Of a stretch of DNA of 64,000 nt, positions 45,585-57,900 are shown piece after piece; position 1 is the first letter of the stretch; the number at the start of each line of letters is the position of its first letter. The notes under the pieces are model-generated. The model was not told the origin of the DNA, ran no database searches, and worked only from the letters and a program-made list of their open reading frames with translations. A program made the position numbers and the translations under genes. This DNA comes from Ovis canadensis (Eukaryota > Chordata > Mammalia > Artiodactyla > Bovidae): NCBI RefSeq assembly GCF_042477335.2, contig NC_091246.1, forward strand, positions 213,713,501 through 213,777,500, given 5' to 3'.

Positions 45585-45711
45585 ATTAATTTATTTATTT
45601 TGGCCCCTCTGTAGGGCATGTAGGATCTTACTTTCGTTACCAGGAATCAAACCTGTGCCTCCTGCATTGAGAACGCAGAGTCTTAACCACTGGACCATCA
45701 GAAAAAGTCCC
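45585..45711 (-). mobile_element. CHR-2-type SINE fragment
   Basis: Antisense A-rich tail, gggcatgtaggatcttactt body, inverted box B (ggaatcaaacc) and inverted head (taaccactggaccatcag). Confidence 0.78.
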
Positions 45712-46256
45712 AGTCTTTCCTTATTTGCTGTTGAGCTGATGTCTCTGTTGTCAGACAATTGAAAAATGTTTCTCACAGGGATTCTGGGTTTAGTTCTTAC
45801 TCAGTGTCACAGCTTGAGAAACTCACATGCTTCTAACTCAAGGCATTTCAGCAATGTGTTTATCTCTGCAGTAGGTACAGATCTCAGATATGCAAGAAAT
45901 AGTTCTGGGGGAAAAAAAAGCACAACTTTATTTCTGTTTTGAGTCAGTTCTGCTGAAGTTATCTCAAGCACTTCAGAGATCTCTATTCGCTGCCCCAGAT
46001 TGGTTTTTACAGTTTTGAAAGTTACATAAACCAATGAAAAAAGAGTGTAAGCACTGTCATGTTTTTTTGTAGCATTGTTATTTTTATGAAAAGTAAATGC
46101 TTTGGCCTCAAAAAAAAAGGCTGTTGCAAAAGTACTTAATTGTGTATCACAACTGTGAAAGGTTTGGGAAATTCTTAAGCATTAATCATAATACTGCTTT
46201 CGGTTTTGAAAATGTCTTTAAGTTCTTATTCTGTTTTAGAGGAACCAAAATGGAAA
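45712..46256. other. Intronic sequence, nothing recognised
   Basis: No exon or clear repeat. Confidence 0.3.
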
Positions 46257-46612
46257 TGTTACCGAACCGAACTTGGGTCTGCTCGCCTGCTGCACAGCAA
46301 AGCCAGTCTACTGACACCAGGTTGTAAAGGAAAGTACAGCGTTTATTTGCAGGGTGCCAAGCAAGGAAAAAAGGCAATTCGTGTTCAAAAGAACCGAACT
46401 CCCTGATGACTTTCAGGAAGTGTCTTTTAAGGACAGCATTTGGGATGAGGGTTGATGGACTTTTTTCTGACTGGTTTGTGGTGAGATAATTGGGTGATGG
46501 CTCAGAACTCTCAATCATTAGCCTTCTGGTTCCAGCCAGTCTACCTACTTTCAGCATGTAGTCAGCTACACCCATCCCTGGCCTGGGTGTGGGAGGGGCC
46601 TTAGTTTCTGCA
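46257..46612 (-). mobile_element. Solo class I-type LTR, family B copy 2
   Basis: The element is bounded tgttaccgaac...tttctgca on the + strand (TG...CA). Read on the minus strand it has a ccagtcagaaaaa box, an AAATAAAC polyadenylation-type signal, ggctttgctgtgcagca, gacccaagttcggttcggta and a final aca. This matches 19020-19310. It lies antisense in probable intron 1, about 3 kb after the CpG island. Confidence 0.7.
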
Positions 46613-47872
46613 AAAAAAAAAGCTGGAAGTTATGCTTCAGATTGCTACATATGTATACACACATACCCTACGGTTGTTTTATTACTGAAATATTGTTTAA
46701 GCTATATTTACTTTTCTTGACTAACTGCTTTTCCTTTGTTTCTGCATTCTCACTTCCCTCTTTGCTTTTTGAAACTCAGGGAAGGTCTAGGAGGCTAAAG
46801 CCTTTTTCTACAAACAAGAAATCGGAGACATGGAGGGGCTTTTGCACCTGGGAGGGCCCTTCAGGGTCCTGCTGGGTCTCAGAACCCGCCTTTTCTTTGA
46901 TACCTCAATCCTAAAGGGAGCAGGGGTGGGATAAGAAAGGGAATAAAGTTTTGGATAGAAAGGTTAATTATAAAAGTCATCTGAGGAACTCAGTTTTAGG
47001 GGGACTTGGTTTCGGAAACTCCTTGAGGGTAAATCAAATGTGTTTATGAAAATATGACAAAAAAAAAAGACTCGGAACTCAAGCTGACTTGTCCACAAAG
47101 AGACCTCAATGAAGCAAAAAAGCCCATCTTGACCTTAAGTCAAACGTGTATTAATTTGTATGTTTTAAGTTCGATAAAATATTAAGATTATATGTCTATA
47201 TATTTTACAAATCATCTTATTGACTAATTTTTAAAAAGTTAACTCACCAACTGCCGGGTCTTTTCTTGTTAGGCAGGAAGACTTTTATCTTACACTGATA
47301 AAATGAAATAGTATGTAGTCTTTAAATATTCTGTTTTGGAATTGTATATATTGTCATATAGAGGTATTCATCATATATAGTTAAGAGAGAGGAGACTATA
47401 AAATAGATTGGGTAGTACCATTCCATTTTCGTGAAAACATGTTTAGAACAAGATTATATGACAAATGTGAATGGTGGGTAGTGGGATTATGGCTGATTCC
47501 TATGCTCTTTCTTTCTTAATTTTTATAATTGTGCTATAATTTTGTTTTTCATAATAAAATAAGTCAATAAATTTCATAATAAAATTAATAAAAGTCATTT
47601 CTTAAAAAAAGTTAATGTGTGTTTTCCTAATTTATAAGCATAAATGGGACTAAGTCTTTGCTCTAAGGGATACTGACTTTTTGAACTTAAATGTTTTGAG
47701 TATTAACTAATTCTTCAATATTCTAGGAAATGGTGCTGAATAGTTTAAAGCTATATTCCTAATCCTGTGAAAAACATCTTTGAGTAGGGAAGAACTGTTG
47801 TTCTAGAATTTTCTTAAAGCACTCTCTGAATACACTGCTTTTCAAAAAATTTATATGCTGCCTAAAGATATG
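46613..47872. other. Intronic sequence, no gene
   Basis: AT-rich, without clear recent repeats or exons. Confidence 0.35.
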
Positions 47873-47880
47873 GTCTAAAT

Positions 47881-48081
47881 CAGGGGTCCCCAAACTTTTT
47901 GGCACCTGGGACAGGTTTCGTGGAAGACAATTTTTCCACAGACAAAGAAGGGGGTGAGGGAGATGGTTTTGGGATAATTCAAGCACACTGCACTGATTGT
48001 GCACTGATTTCTTTCTTTCATTATTGCATCAATTCCACCTCAAATCATCAGGCATTAGATCCCAGAGTTTGGGGATCCCTG
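47881..48081 (+). mobile_element. hAT-type non-autonomous transposon, complete ends
   Basis: Terminal inverted repeats caggggtccccaaac and its near-perfect complement (14 of 15) bound 201 bp. The 8-bp target duplication gtctaaat lies at 47873-47880 and 48082-48089. Eight-base duplications are the hallmark of hAT transposition. Related fragments are at 18231 and 23346. Confidence 0.9.
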
Positions 48082-48089
48082 GTCTAAAT

Positions 48090-49942
48090 CTTTGGTCTAC
48101 TTTTAAATCCTATTATGTCAAACTTCAGTCTACTTTTCTTGCTCTAAGGCCCCTTAAATTCTTAAGTGAAAATGTAGCTCAAGCTGAACTTGTCAACTTA
48201 CCATCTCCAAAGGTACCTCGTGCTTTCTTGCTTTTATACTTTTACCTCTGTGATACTTGGAATATCTGTTCCTGACAATTGTGTCAGCAAATTCTGTGCA
48301 GTTACCAATGTCAAGTTATAAAGCCATATCTGCTGTGACATCCTGGTTCCTACAGCTAAAACTGAATTTTGCAACTAAACCCATTTGCACGTATTATTTG
48401 TGCCTAGACATTTCTCAGCTACCACTTCATATTTTTGCATTTATTTCCCAGTTCCATTTAAACTTATTGAGAGCAAGAAAGCTTGTCTTATATTTCTTTC
48501 TATCCTTTCACGCTCCTAGCATGGACCTTTGTCCAGGGTAGGAGCCTGATGTTTATTTCTTGATCAGACAGTGGTGTCGGGTGTTGAGTCCAAGTGTTGG
48601 AATTTTTTGCTAACCAGTGATTCTGGATAAGGGGGAGGGGGAGTCAACATTTGGCTCACAACAATGTGGAGGAATCAAAAATTGATAATTTGGCTGAATT
48701 GTCAATTGATATAGATAGCTGAGAGGGAATCGACAGTATTTTTTTAAAACTAAAACTAACACAAGAGCTAAGTGTTGGCGTGGTTAGTACAAGACCCAAA
48801 CCTAAATTTCACATAAATATTTCTTCGAGAAGTTTCTCATAAAGTTCATTTTGGGTTTGATGGCCTCTTTGTTCTTAACCCTACCAGAGGCACAGGTGTG
48901 CCTTGCGTTCTTACAGCTACTGTTCCCAGAACCCAGACATCTGAAGTGTTTGACGGTGGGTTCAGTGAACCGTCAGAGTTGCTCTGTTCCAGAACATCTT
49001 AAGAGGTCATGTGGGATTCAGTGAGTCATAGTATGTAAAGTGCTCTGTGTTCAAAAGTTAATTTTCTTGTTATTGAAAGCATAATTGTGTCACTTTTCAA
49101 ATTTAAACTGTGACTTGAGGGTGTTTATTTAGTTAATGGTAGACACTTAGAGGGCTTATCTTTTTTTTTTTTTTGTTAAACAGTTTTATTTTGATTTATA
49201 GATGTTTGCCAGGACTAAATATAGCTGATGAAATATCTGATCTTTTCTGCTCAAGGTAAATGATTTGTTACTTTATAAAAATACCAGGTACCAATAGAAT
49301 TCAGAGTTTATATAAAAAGAGCCATTTGGTCATTTAATGTCATCCCAGACCCCAAAGAAATGGTACCTTTCAGGATTTTGTTACTACATGAAAAATGACA
49401 TGTTATTGGTTCAGCCTGTATCAGAATAATCTTGGAATGTTTTAAATTTGTGTAATATGCATGTGCCTGCTTCCAACCAGGGGATTTTGGTTCCGTGTTT
49501 TTGGGGTTCTAGCATGTGAATTTTTCAAAATGCCAATGGGTGCTTTTGGTTTATTGTAGGTCTGTTTCATTGTGGCATATGTATGGCACTAGAGATGATG
49601 AAAATGGCAGGTAATAATGCCTTGGGAGTTAACCATAAGGGTGAAAGATAAAAAAAATTTTAAATTTTGCGCGCATGTGTGTGAGATGGTAGACTTACGC
49701 TTTCATTTTGCCTTTTATTCAATGAATGTTTTGATTATATTTTAAATAAAGCACTAAAAAGTTTATTTAACTATCTTCAGAGTTTAGGTTTAAACTCTAG
49801 AGTTATCTCAGCCTGAAAATTGCCATATCTGTGAATGAGACTTAAAATTTCTTTCATTTTGTTGCTTCAGGTTAATAAAGTAAGTTAAAGGAAGAAAGAT
49901 CAAATTTTAAGTAAATAATTTCTTTAATATTCTTTATTTCAG
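48090..49942. other. Intronic sequence, no gene
   Basis: No recent transposon is seen. A T run lies at 49161-49174. Confidence 0.4.
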
Positions 49943-50021
49943 AGGCTGATTTAATTGATTTATTTTCCTCACAAGTGAGAAGTCAGACACTATCAGATTT
50001 TCTCATAATAAAAAGTAATGG
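49943..50021 (+). other. ZDBF2: Candidate ZDBF2 untranslated exon 2
   Basis: A 79-bp segment lies between a good acceptor (ttctttatttcag|ag) and a near-ideal donor (atgg|gtaagtga). It sits between the CpG island and the ATG exon, where the 5' UTR exons of ZDBF2 are expected. It contains stops in all frames on a quick reading, consistent with UTR. No transcript evidence is available here. Confidence 0.5.
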
Positions 50022-51059
50022 GTAAGTGAATGTTATGATAGAATTTTGATTTAATGAAGCTTTGTTATTCTCACGGGTTTTAAGGTTGTGATTTCAATGT
50101 TTGAACACTGATTTTAGTGAATAAACTTTTTCTGTTGCAGACAATCTTATCAGAAATACTCAATATTACAGAATTGTTCTCTTTATATTTTTTGACAGTT
50201 AAGAGTATTTAAAATATTAGAATTAAAATCTTAATGAAATTATTTCTTAAAAATACTATTTTCACTTTCAAAAAACAGCAAAAAGCTGCATTGTATTGGA
50301 TTTATTACTTAAATTTGTCATATTTTGTATAAATGAGTATGTAAGGAAATTAAAAAAATTCTAACTTCTAGGCTCTATTCTCAGATTTACTAAATCAGAA
50401 TTTTGGAGGATGATTTTTATATTCAGTCTGGCTTGGAAATCACTATATTATGAAGTGTTGAAGGATTATAGTTTTGGGCTTGAGGGTTGAAACTTGGAAA
50501 CTATTCTTTGTTTAATAAATAAACTGTTCCTGTTTAACAAATAAACTATTCCTTTGTCTCTTATTGTTTTCATTAAGAGAAATTTTTGTTGGATTTCCAC
50601 TAGTTGGAAAAAAAATCTTCATGTTTGGTTTATGTAATTGTCAGAAGAGAAATATCTTTTGCTTCTGAGGCTTTATTGGTAGCTATTTTGTTTTTTAGCA
50701 ACTTTGTTGGATAAATTACTTTAAAATCTGCCTCTTTGTGGATTAAGCAGAAAATAAATGCAGTATGCTTTACTCTCATGATAGAGAATAAGGTGTTATA
50801 TATGACATTGAGTGTTCACATGATGTGGGATTTTGTGTAGAAACATCATGGAAAAATTAACGAGCTTCACTAGAGTATAGTAAGTGTACTATTAGTAACA
50901 ATTTAGGAATAGTAATTTCTTTTTATAAATTGAGTACTGTATTCAATACTGAACCACTTCCTGATAATTCTTAACAACTTACCAGGAAATCAGTAAAAAT
51001 GTAGTCCTCAAGGCTTCAAGTATTGGCAACACATTATTCCTTTAGAAGATGCATAGGTC

Positions 51060-51400
51060 TCAGTGAAAGACAAATACTGCATATATGAGGAATCTAAAAA
51101 ATAAACTAGTGAATATAGCAGAAAAGAAACGGACTAGCAGATACAGAGAAGAAACTAGTGGTTACCAGGGTGGAAAGGGAAGAAAAGAGGGGCAAGATAA
51201 AGGCAGAGAATTAAGAGGTACAAACAATTATGTATGAAATAGAGAAGCTACATGGATATGTAGTACATTACACAGAATATAGCCAATATTTTATAATAAC
51301 TATGAATGGAATTTGGCCTTTAAAAATTGTGAATTGTGCTATGTTGTACACCTGAAACTTATATTGTGCATCAAATATTCCTCAGTTTAAAAAAAAAGAT
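51060..51400 (+). mobile_element. L1 3' UTR fragment (older)
   Basis: The order gtgaaagacaaatactgcat, gaggaatctaaaaaa, cagagaagaaactagtggtt, accagggtgg, ttgtacacctgaaacttata, then an A run is the mammalian L1 3' end. Confidence 0.8.
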
Positions 51401-51637
51401 AGAAGGGTCTCAGTTCATTGCAGGCTCACTGATTGGTTCAGTAGCACATGGTGCCTTTTCTATTCTCATAGTTATTAGAAATACTAGTGAGTAGGACTCA
51501 AGAATGAATTTCTGTTCTATGGTGTTATCATAGCTATCTTCTTCACGGTAGTAAGGAATTATTGTGTTTTTGTCATTTTTCTTTTCTTCCAGTTTGAGTA
51601 TTCAAGGACAATAGCCATCTGACTTTGGTTTTTCAAC

Positions 51638-51697
51638 ATGCAGAACAGATCAGGATATTGCGGTTTTTGTTGTGTATTCTATAATAACCTGGAGCAG
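51638..51697 (+). CDS. ZDBF2: ZDBF2 coding exon 1 (start codon, first half of the zinc finger)
   Basis: The exon probably begins at 51593 after the acceptor ttttcttccag and ends at the donor gagcag|gtgagaag (51697/51698). From the ATG at 51638 it encodes 20 residues, MQNRSGYCGFCCVFYNNLEQ, which matches the N-terminus known for ZDBF2 (Y-C-x2-C ... YNNLEQH). Cys8 and Cys11 are the first two zinc ligands of the DBF4-type finger. It ends in phase 0. Confidence 0.9.
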
Positions 51698-51759
51698 GTG
51701 AGAAGATCCTATTACTATGGTTATACCACAAAGGACCTACTCATAACTTTCCCTTCTTT

Positions 51760-52140
51760 TACACAATCAAATTCATTTAACAGACCATATTGAGAATCTA
51801 CTAATGAGGAGATGTGGCTTGTAGGGATATGGCTATGAACAAAATCAGTTTCTTTTATTCATGAAGCTTACAGTGTGATGCACCAAGACAGAAAATAAGC
51901 AGTCACATAAATTTAGTACATAGTATGTCAGGTTGTGATAAGTGATATGAGGAAGGTAAAATAGGGAAGAAGGTGCGATTTTAGGTAGAGTGGCCAGGTG
52001 AGGTTACGGAAGTGACATTTGAGCTGAGATTTGAATGAATTGTGGGGACCAGGCTTGCTTATATCTTGGGGGTGCAGAATTTCTAGGTTAGAGGGACAGG
52101 ATAGCAAGGATAGAGACCCTGAGGCAGAAGGGTAGGATTA
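51760..52140 (+). mobile_element. Old interspersed repeat (L2- or L1M-like)
   Basis: The phrase order agggatatggctatgaacaa, gaagcttacagtgtgatgca, gtatgtcaggttgtgataag, gaagtgacatttgagctgag, and ccctgaggcagaa is a common ancient mammalian repeat. The class is uncertain. Confidence 0.5.
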
Positions 52141-52649
52141 CATCCTGATCATAATTTGAAAGTCTTTTAAGTTGATAATGCGTGTAACACACCTAACCTA
52201 CTGAACATCACAGCTTACCTAGCCCACCCTAAAAGTACTTGGAATACTTACATCAGCCCACAGTTGAGCAAAATCATTTAATGCAAAGCCTGTTTTATAA
52301 TGATTGGGTACCATGTAATTTACTGAATACTGTACTGAAAGTGAGAAACGGAATCGTTGTATGGGTCATTTACCCTTCCGTTAGAGAGACTGGTTTCCCT
52401 TTGCCTTTGAATCCCCTCCCCTGAGCACAGGTACAAACCACTTGCTTGTTTTTCTTCCCTTCGTACCCTTCCTGCCTCTCCTGTGTATCTTCCTTACAGC
52501 CATGGTTGTGCAGGAGTCCTTTTACTCATTTCCAGTTAGTTTTCAGTGAGAATTGTATCACATGTAGATGTATTTTTGATATGTTCATGGGGAGAAGTGA
52601 GCTCCATGTCCTCTAATATTCTGCATTGATTTGCACTCCCCTTAAAAGG

Positions 52650-52780
52650 TCCTCTGGAGAAGGAAATGGCAATCCACTCCAGTACTCTTGCCTGGAAAAT
52701 CCCATGGATGGAGGAGTGTGGTAGGCTACAATCCATGGGGTCGCAAAGAGTCAGACATGACTGAGCGTCTTCACTAAATG
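52650..52780 (+). mobile_element. Bov-A monomer SINE in intron
   Basis: Bov-A body from ggagaaggaaatggcaatcc to agacatgactgagcgtcttc. Confidence 0.87.
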
Positions 52781-52953
52781 GTTTTCAGATGCGTATTTTA
52801 GAATTGCTTTATATAAAGGGCATATCAATTTATACTTTTACCGGGAGTATGATGAATCTATAGTGTGATGCTCTCACTACTAATGAGTATTACCCATTAG
52901 TATGTTTACCCATTAGAATATTTAGAAACATTCATTTTCTTTTTACTTCCCAG

Positions 52954-53081
52954 CATCTATCCAGTGACTATCACAGATCCTTGATCACACAGAAAAGACA
53001 ACGGATGGGTGCTGCTAGTTTGATGAAACGTTTCTTGCAGGATGTACTGCAGCACCACCCATGTCATTATCAAGAAAGCAG
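52954..53081 (+). CDS. ZDBF2: ZDBF2 coding exon 2 (second half of the zinc finger)
   Basis: Bounded by the acceptor ttttacttcccag|cat and the donor gaaagcag|gtagagta. It encodes residues 21-62 plus two bases of codon 63. His21 (first codon) and His27 complete the finger as C8-x2-C11-x9-H21-x5-H27. The following RSL...[13 protein letters not shown] segment is typical of ZDBF2. It ends in phase 2, which joins exactly to 54958. Confidence 0.9.
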
Positions 53082-53117
53082 GTAGAGTAACTGAGTGAAA
53101 TAATATTAGTATATCCA

Positions 53118-53248
53118 TGTGTGCTAAGTTGCTTCATTTGTGTCCAACTTTGTGCGACCCTGTGGACTGTAGCCCCACCAGCCTCCTCTGTCTGTGGGAT
53201 TCTCCAGGCAAGAATACTGGAGAGGGTTGCCATGCCTTTCTCTAGGGA
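53118..53248 (-). mobile_element. Bov-A monomer SINE in intron
   Basis: Antisense Bov-A tail (gtgctaagttgcttcatttg) to gttgccatgcctttctctag. Confidence 0.87.
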
Positions 53249-54272
53249 ATATTAGTACGTAGTTGTATATTACAGTAGATGTTTGTGTTAATGTCCTAAT
53301 ATTTCCTAAAATGAATCTTTGAATCAGGGAATATAAAGTGAACCTTTAGTAACTTATCTTTGCAGTTTAAAATTTTTTCTTAGGTTAAGTAACAAAAATC
53401 TCACTCTAAAAGATACGGACTACACTATGCTTTTTCTAAAGAAAAGTCAGGCCAGTAAATATGTATCATCAAGGATGTCACAGGATTAAGCAGGGTAAAA
53501 AGGTGGGAACAAACATAACTTTAACAAGATTACCAAAAGTTGGTGATAGTAGCTAAGTAAGGATAGTCAAGGTAAAAATTAATTGCACATTAATGGAACT
53601 ATTTGCTAACTCTATGCTACTCTGTAAAACAGAATTGATTATTTTTATAATTTGTCAGTATCTTGATAGCTTACTTTTTATTAATATATTTTGATTGTTT
53701 TAATAAAAAGAAACATTTTGATAACATTTTAAAAAGTTAATGTCCTATGTTGAAGAAGAACTTTGGTAGAAAATCAGATGTACTCTGATGAGTTTGCTGC
53801 TACAGCTGTATAAGATAAAGCAACATAGATCATTAGCACACCTGTACAGTATTAGTTGACTTTAGTCCTAGCAGCAGAATAAAGGACAAACTTCTTGCAC
53901 ACTTTGCAAGTCACCAACCTAAAACTTAGCAAATGACGAAAAAGTTATGCTGGGGAAAAGTTAGGAAAAAATATTTGTGTTCTTAGCTGGTGGAAAGATG
54001 AAATTAACCTATCTTGAGGTCAGTATAAATTACCAGTTTATAGTGTATATAAGCAATGCTTCAACAAACATATTTGTACATCCAACTCTTTCTGTGGAGT
54101 AGACTTCTAGACTGTGAACTTTTGGGCTAAAGTTTATGGACATTAAAATATTTTTATTTTTTAACTTTGCATTTTAGAATAATTTCAGACTTAAAAAAAT
54201 TTAGTTGCAAAATGTTTCTTGTGTAACATTCACCTAGCTTCCCCAAATGTTAAATCTAAAATAACCACAGTG
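53249..54272. other. Intron between coding exons 2 and 3, no gene
   Basis: AT-rich unique-looking sequence. Confidence 0.4.
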
Positions 54273-54572
54273 GACTTCCCTAGTGATAGTGGATAGGAAT
54301 CTGCCTGCCAGTGCGAGGGTCATGGGTTTGATCCTTGATCCGGGAAGATTCCACACACCGTGGAGCAACTAATCCTGTGTGCCACAGCTAGGGCCTATGA
54401 GCTGCAGCTACTGACACCCACGGGTCTAGAGTCTGCTCCACAACAAGAGAAGCCAGCGCAATGAGAAGCCCGTGCCCCTCAAGGAGGAGTAGCCCTGTTC
54501 CCCGAAACTAGAGAAAGGCTGCACACTAGCCAGGAAGACCCAGTGCAGCCAAAAATAAATAAGAAAAATAAA
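54273..54572 (+). mobile_element. CHR-2-type SINE
   Basis: Head gacttccctagtgatagtgg, box B gggtttgatccttga, the long CHR-2 body and an A-rich tail (ccaaaaataaataagaaaaa). Flanking taaccac matches (about 54262 and 54573) suggest the target duplication. Confidence 0.83.
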
Positions 54573-54582
54573 GTAACCACCC

Positions 54583-54780
54583 ACTTGATCATGGTGTATG
54601 ATCCATTAATGAATTGTTGGATTTGATTTGCTAATATTTTGTTGAGCATTTTTATGTCTATGTATCAATACATAAGTGATACTGACCTGTAATTTTTTCT
54701 TTGTGTGTGATATCTTTGTTTGGTATAGCATTAGGGTGGTGCTGGTTTCATAGAATCCTTTGGGATTTTCAACTTGTTTG
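54583..54780 (-). mobile_element. L1 ORF2 fragment, antisense
   Basis: The sequence acttgatcatggtgtatgat, tgctaatattttgttgagca, gatactgacctgtaattttt and ggtgctggtttcatagaat is the antisense of a conserved L1 reverse transcriptase segment. Confidence 0.75.
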
Positions 54781-54957
54781 ATTTTATGATTACCTTCCTT
54801 TCTGTCCTTAGCCAGATGTTACAAAATTAATTTATTTTGAAACTCTCTGTTCTAGGAATCCGGCCCAGGATAGAAAGAACATAGCATTTATTATGCGTTG
54901 AAAAATCTTAAACGGATGTCAAAATAGTTTAATGGAATTTTCCCCCTTATTTTTTAG

Positions 54958-57900
54958 ATCAGTGCAAAATGAGAGACCTCATATGACTACTGTGTCACCT
55001 TCAGAAGTGGTTCCTAATGATGATTTTAGTCCTGAAATAAAGACTGAGGATGTTGCTGGAGTCAGAGAAGAGATATCTACCAAGGCATCTGAACCCGTTG
55101 AAAAGTTGTATTCTAGGCCTCAGGGATATATGCATAGTGTTTCAGATAGACCATCAGTTATTCAAAAACTGGAGAAAGGACAACAGCATCCCTTGGAGTT
55201 CATTCATAAAATTGGGAGCAGTATGAAAGAGTTTAATCCAGTTGGTATTGGTCACAGTACAAATAATAGACAAAGTGTAATATGTTCATCAGTGATTTCT
55301 AATGCTCCTGTTAGTTGTTTACCTGAAAGTTCTGATGAAAGACCAGTTACAACTGACACCACTACTGGTTTATCACTTGGAGTCCATTTGGATTTAGTTA
55401 ACAAATGTGACCCAAACAAAGCTGACAAGTACCTTAAACAGCTAAACAAGGGCTCTAGAAACCCTATGCTACTGTCCCATCCAGAAACTTCTTCAGTTCC
55501 ATATCAGAAATCTAAAGAGTTAAACAGAAAGTCTTTATGTACAAATTCAGATAAGTTGACCTTACAGGAAGATGTAAATTCTCAGACTAAAGCATTGTCA
55601 ACTGGCTTTAAAGTCCATGAATTTGTGGGTACTGAAAACTCTTTAAAATTGGAATCTCTTTCTAAATTTGCAGTAAATCCAGTAGTCAACCTGAGTAAAA
55701 CTAATATAGGAATCTTTGAAGGTGACATTCCAAAGCACCATGAGAAATTCTTTCCTAATATGGATCATAACCAAGAAGGAAAGCATTTGGTTTTTAACAA
55801 GTCAGCCTTTTTGGAACAGAAGATCGCAGTGAGTTCTGAAATGAAGTTTGCTGGTGGCTCTCTTCAGTCAGCATCTGATCACTGTGAAGAGGCTGAACCA
55901 GACCTTTGGAAGGGGGAGCAAACTGACCAAGAAGATAAGAACTGTGAATCAAGAGATTCTGAAGTAAGTTTTGATGGCAGTTCCTCTTTTTATCCACTGA
56001 TGGACCAATCCAAAGTGACTGCTGAAGAAATAAAGCTTTCAAAGGAAGTACATACTGATTTGCAATATAAGAATAATACATCTTATATTTCTGAAATAAG
56101 CTCTGATTGTGATGACTCCCTTCAGTTGACTACCAGCAGAACTCAAGTGAAAGAGGAAAGTGTTCAGAAGGTAATGCGTATTAGGCTGGTTGATGAAAGC
56201 TATGAATCCAGTGATTCTGAGATGAATTTTGATTGTGATGCCTCACTTCAGTCAACTGATGACTGCCGCCAACAGCCTGAGAAAGAAGTGAACCTTCCTA
56301 AGGGGGTGCTCGTTGGCTTGGTTGATATGAACTATGGATGTAGTAGCTCTGAAATAAGCGCTGATTCTGTTTCCTCGCTTCAGTCAATGCCTGGCCAATT
56401 CCCAGTGACTGTCACAGAAACAGAACTTCAGAAGAAGGTTCAGATCAGCTTGGTTGATAAGAACTATGGATCGAGTTGTTCTGAAACAAGTTTTGATTGT
56501 GATGTTTCCCTTCAGTCAGTCTTCGACCATCCTCACATGGCTGTCAGTGAAAGAAACCTGGAGGATAGGCCCGTCTCTCTAAAAGATAGGAATTATAAAC
56601 CCAGGAGTGCTAAAGCATATCTTGATTGTGATGTCTCTCTTGAGACCGTGTCTGATGGACCTCAGAAGGATGTTGAAAATATTAATCTTCGGAAAGAAAA
56701 GAATGGCCTTGGGGATATGAACTGTGAATTTCATGGTCCTGAGATAAAGTTTCATCTGATAAAAACAGATCCTCAGTTAGTGCCTGCTCAATCCCAAGTA
56801 GCAGTTAAAGATGTAAATGCTCAGAAAGTAGCTCCTGACCTGGAGAACAAGAGTGTTAAGTCTAGCATTTTTGATCTCAGTTTTGATTCTCACCCTATAG
56901 GTGCTTGTGGTGAAGTAAATCTGAAAGCATTAAATGTTGACATGGAAGTTAAGAGCTCTGGATGCTCCAGTTTTGAGTCCACTTTTGACTCTGATTCTTC
57001 TTTTATGTCGGTTTCTGAGTATCCTGAGCTGGATGTTGAAGAAATAAGTAAGAAGCATGTTAACCTGGAAGATGAGAGCTTTGAATCAATTAGTTTGGAA
57101 AGAACTTTTTATTCTGATAGTCCTCTTCACCCAGTAGTTGACCAATCTCAAGTAACTGTTTATGAGGAGGATCCTGTTGATCTGGAAAATAAGATTAGTG
57201 AATCTTGTGTTTCTGAAATAACTTTTGATTCTGATGTGCCTCTTCATTCAGGGACTTATCAGCCTGAAGTAGTGGTTAAAGAAACATTCATTCAGAAAGA
57301 AGTGCGTACTCACTTAGGAGAGAAAGATGATGCACCCACCGGTTCTGAAATAAGTTTGGCTTCTTATATCCCTTTTCACTCAGTGATTAAGCAGCCAGAA
57401 GAAGCTGTTAAAAACCTAAATCCTCAAAAAGAAGAGTGGGTACACTTAGAAAATAAGGAAAATGAATCTAGTGATTCTGAAATTTTTGATTATGATATTT
57501 TTCGTTCAATGACTGGACATTCTGAATATCCTATTAAAGAAAGAAACCTTCAGAAAGGGGAGAATATACACTTAGAAAATAAGGATAATGTACCTGTTGT
57601 TTCTGAAAGCAGTTTGAAATCTGTTAGTACTTTTCATTTAGTGACTGGTCATCTTTCCATAGCTATTAAAGAAATAAACCAAAACGAAGAACACGTAAAT
57701 TTAACAGATAAGAGTACTGAGTTAAAAGTTTCTGAAACAAGTTTGGATACTGATATCCCTGTTCAGTCAGTGACTCACGAACCGGAACTGATTGTGAAAG
57801 AACTAGGGCTTCAAAAAGAAAAGCATGCTAAGTTAAAAGGTCAAAGTGCTGAATATAGTGGTTCTGAAATAAGTTTAGATTCTGATTATTCAATGACCGA

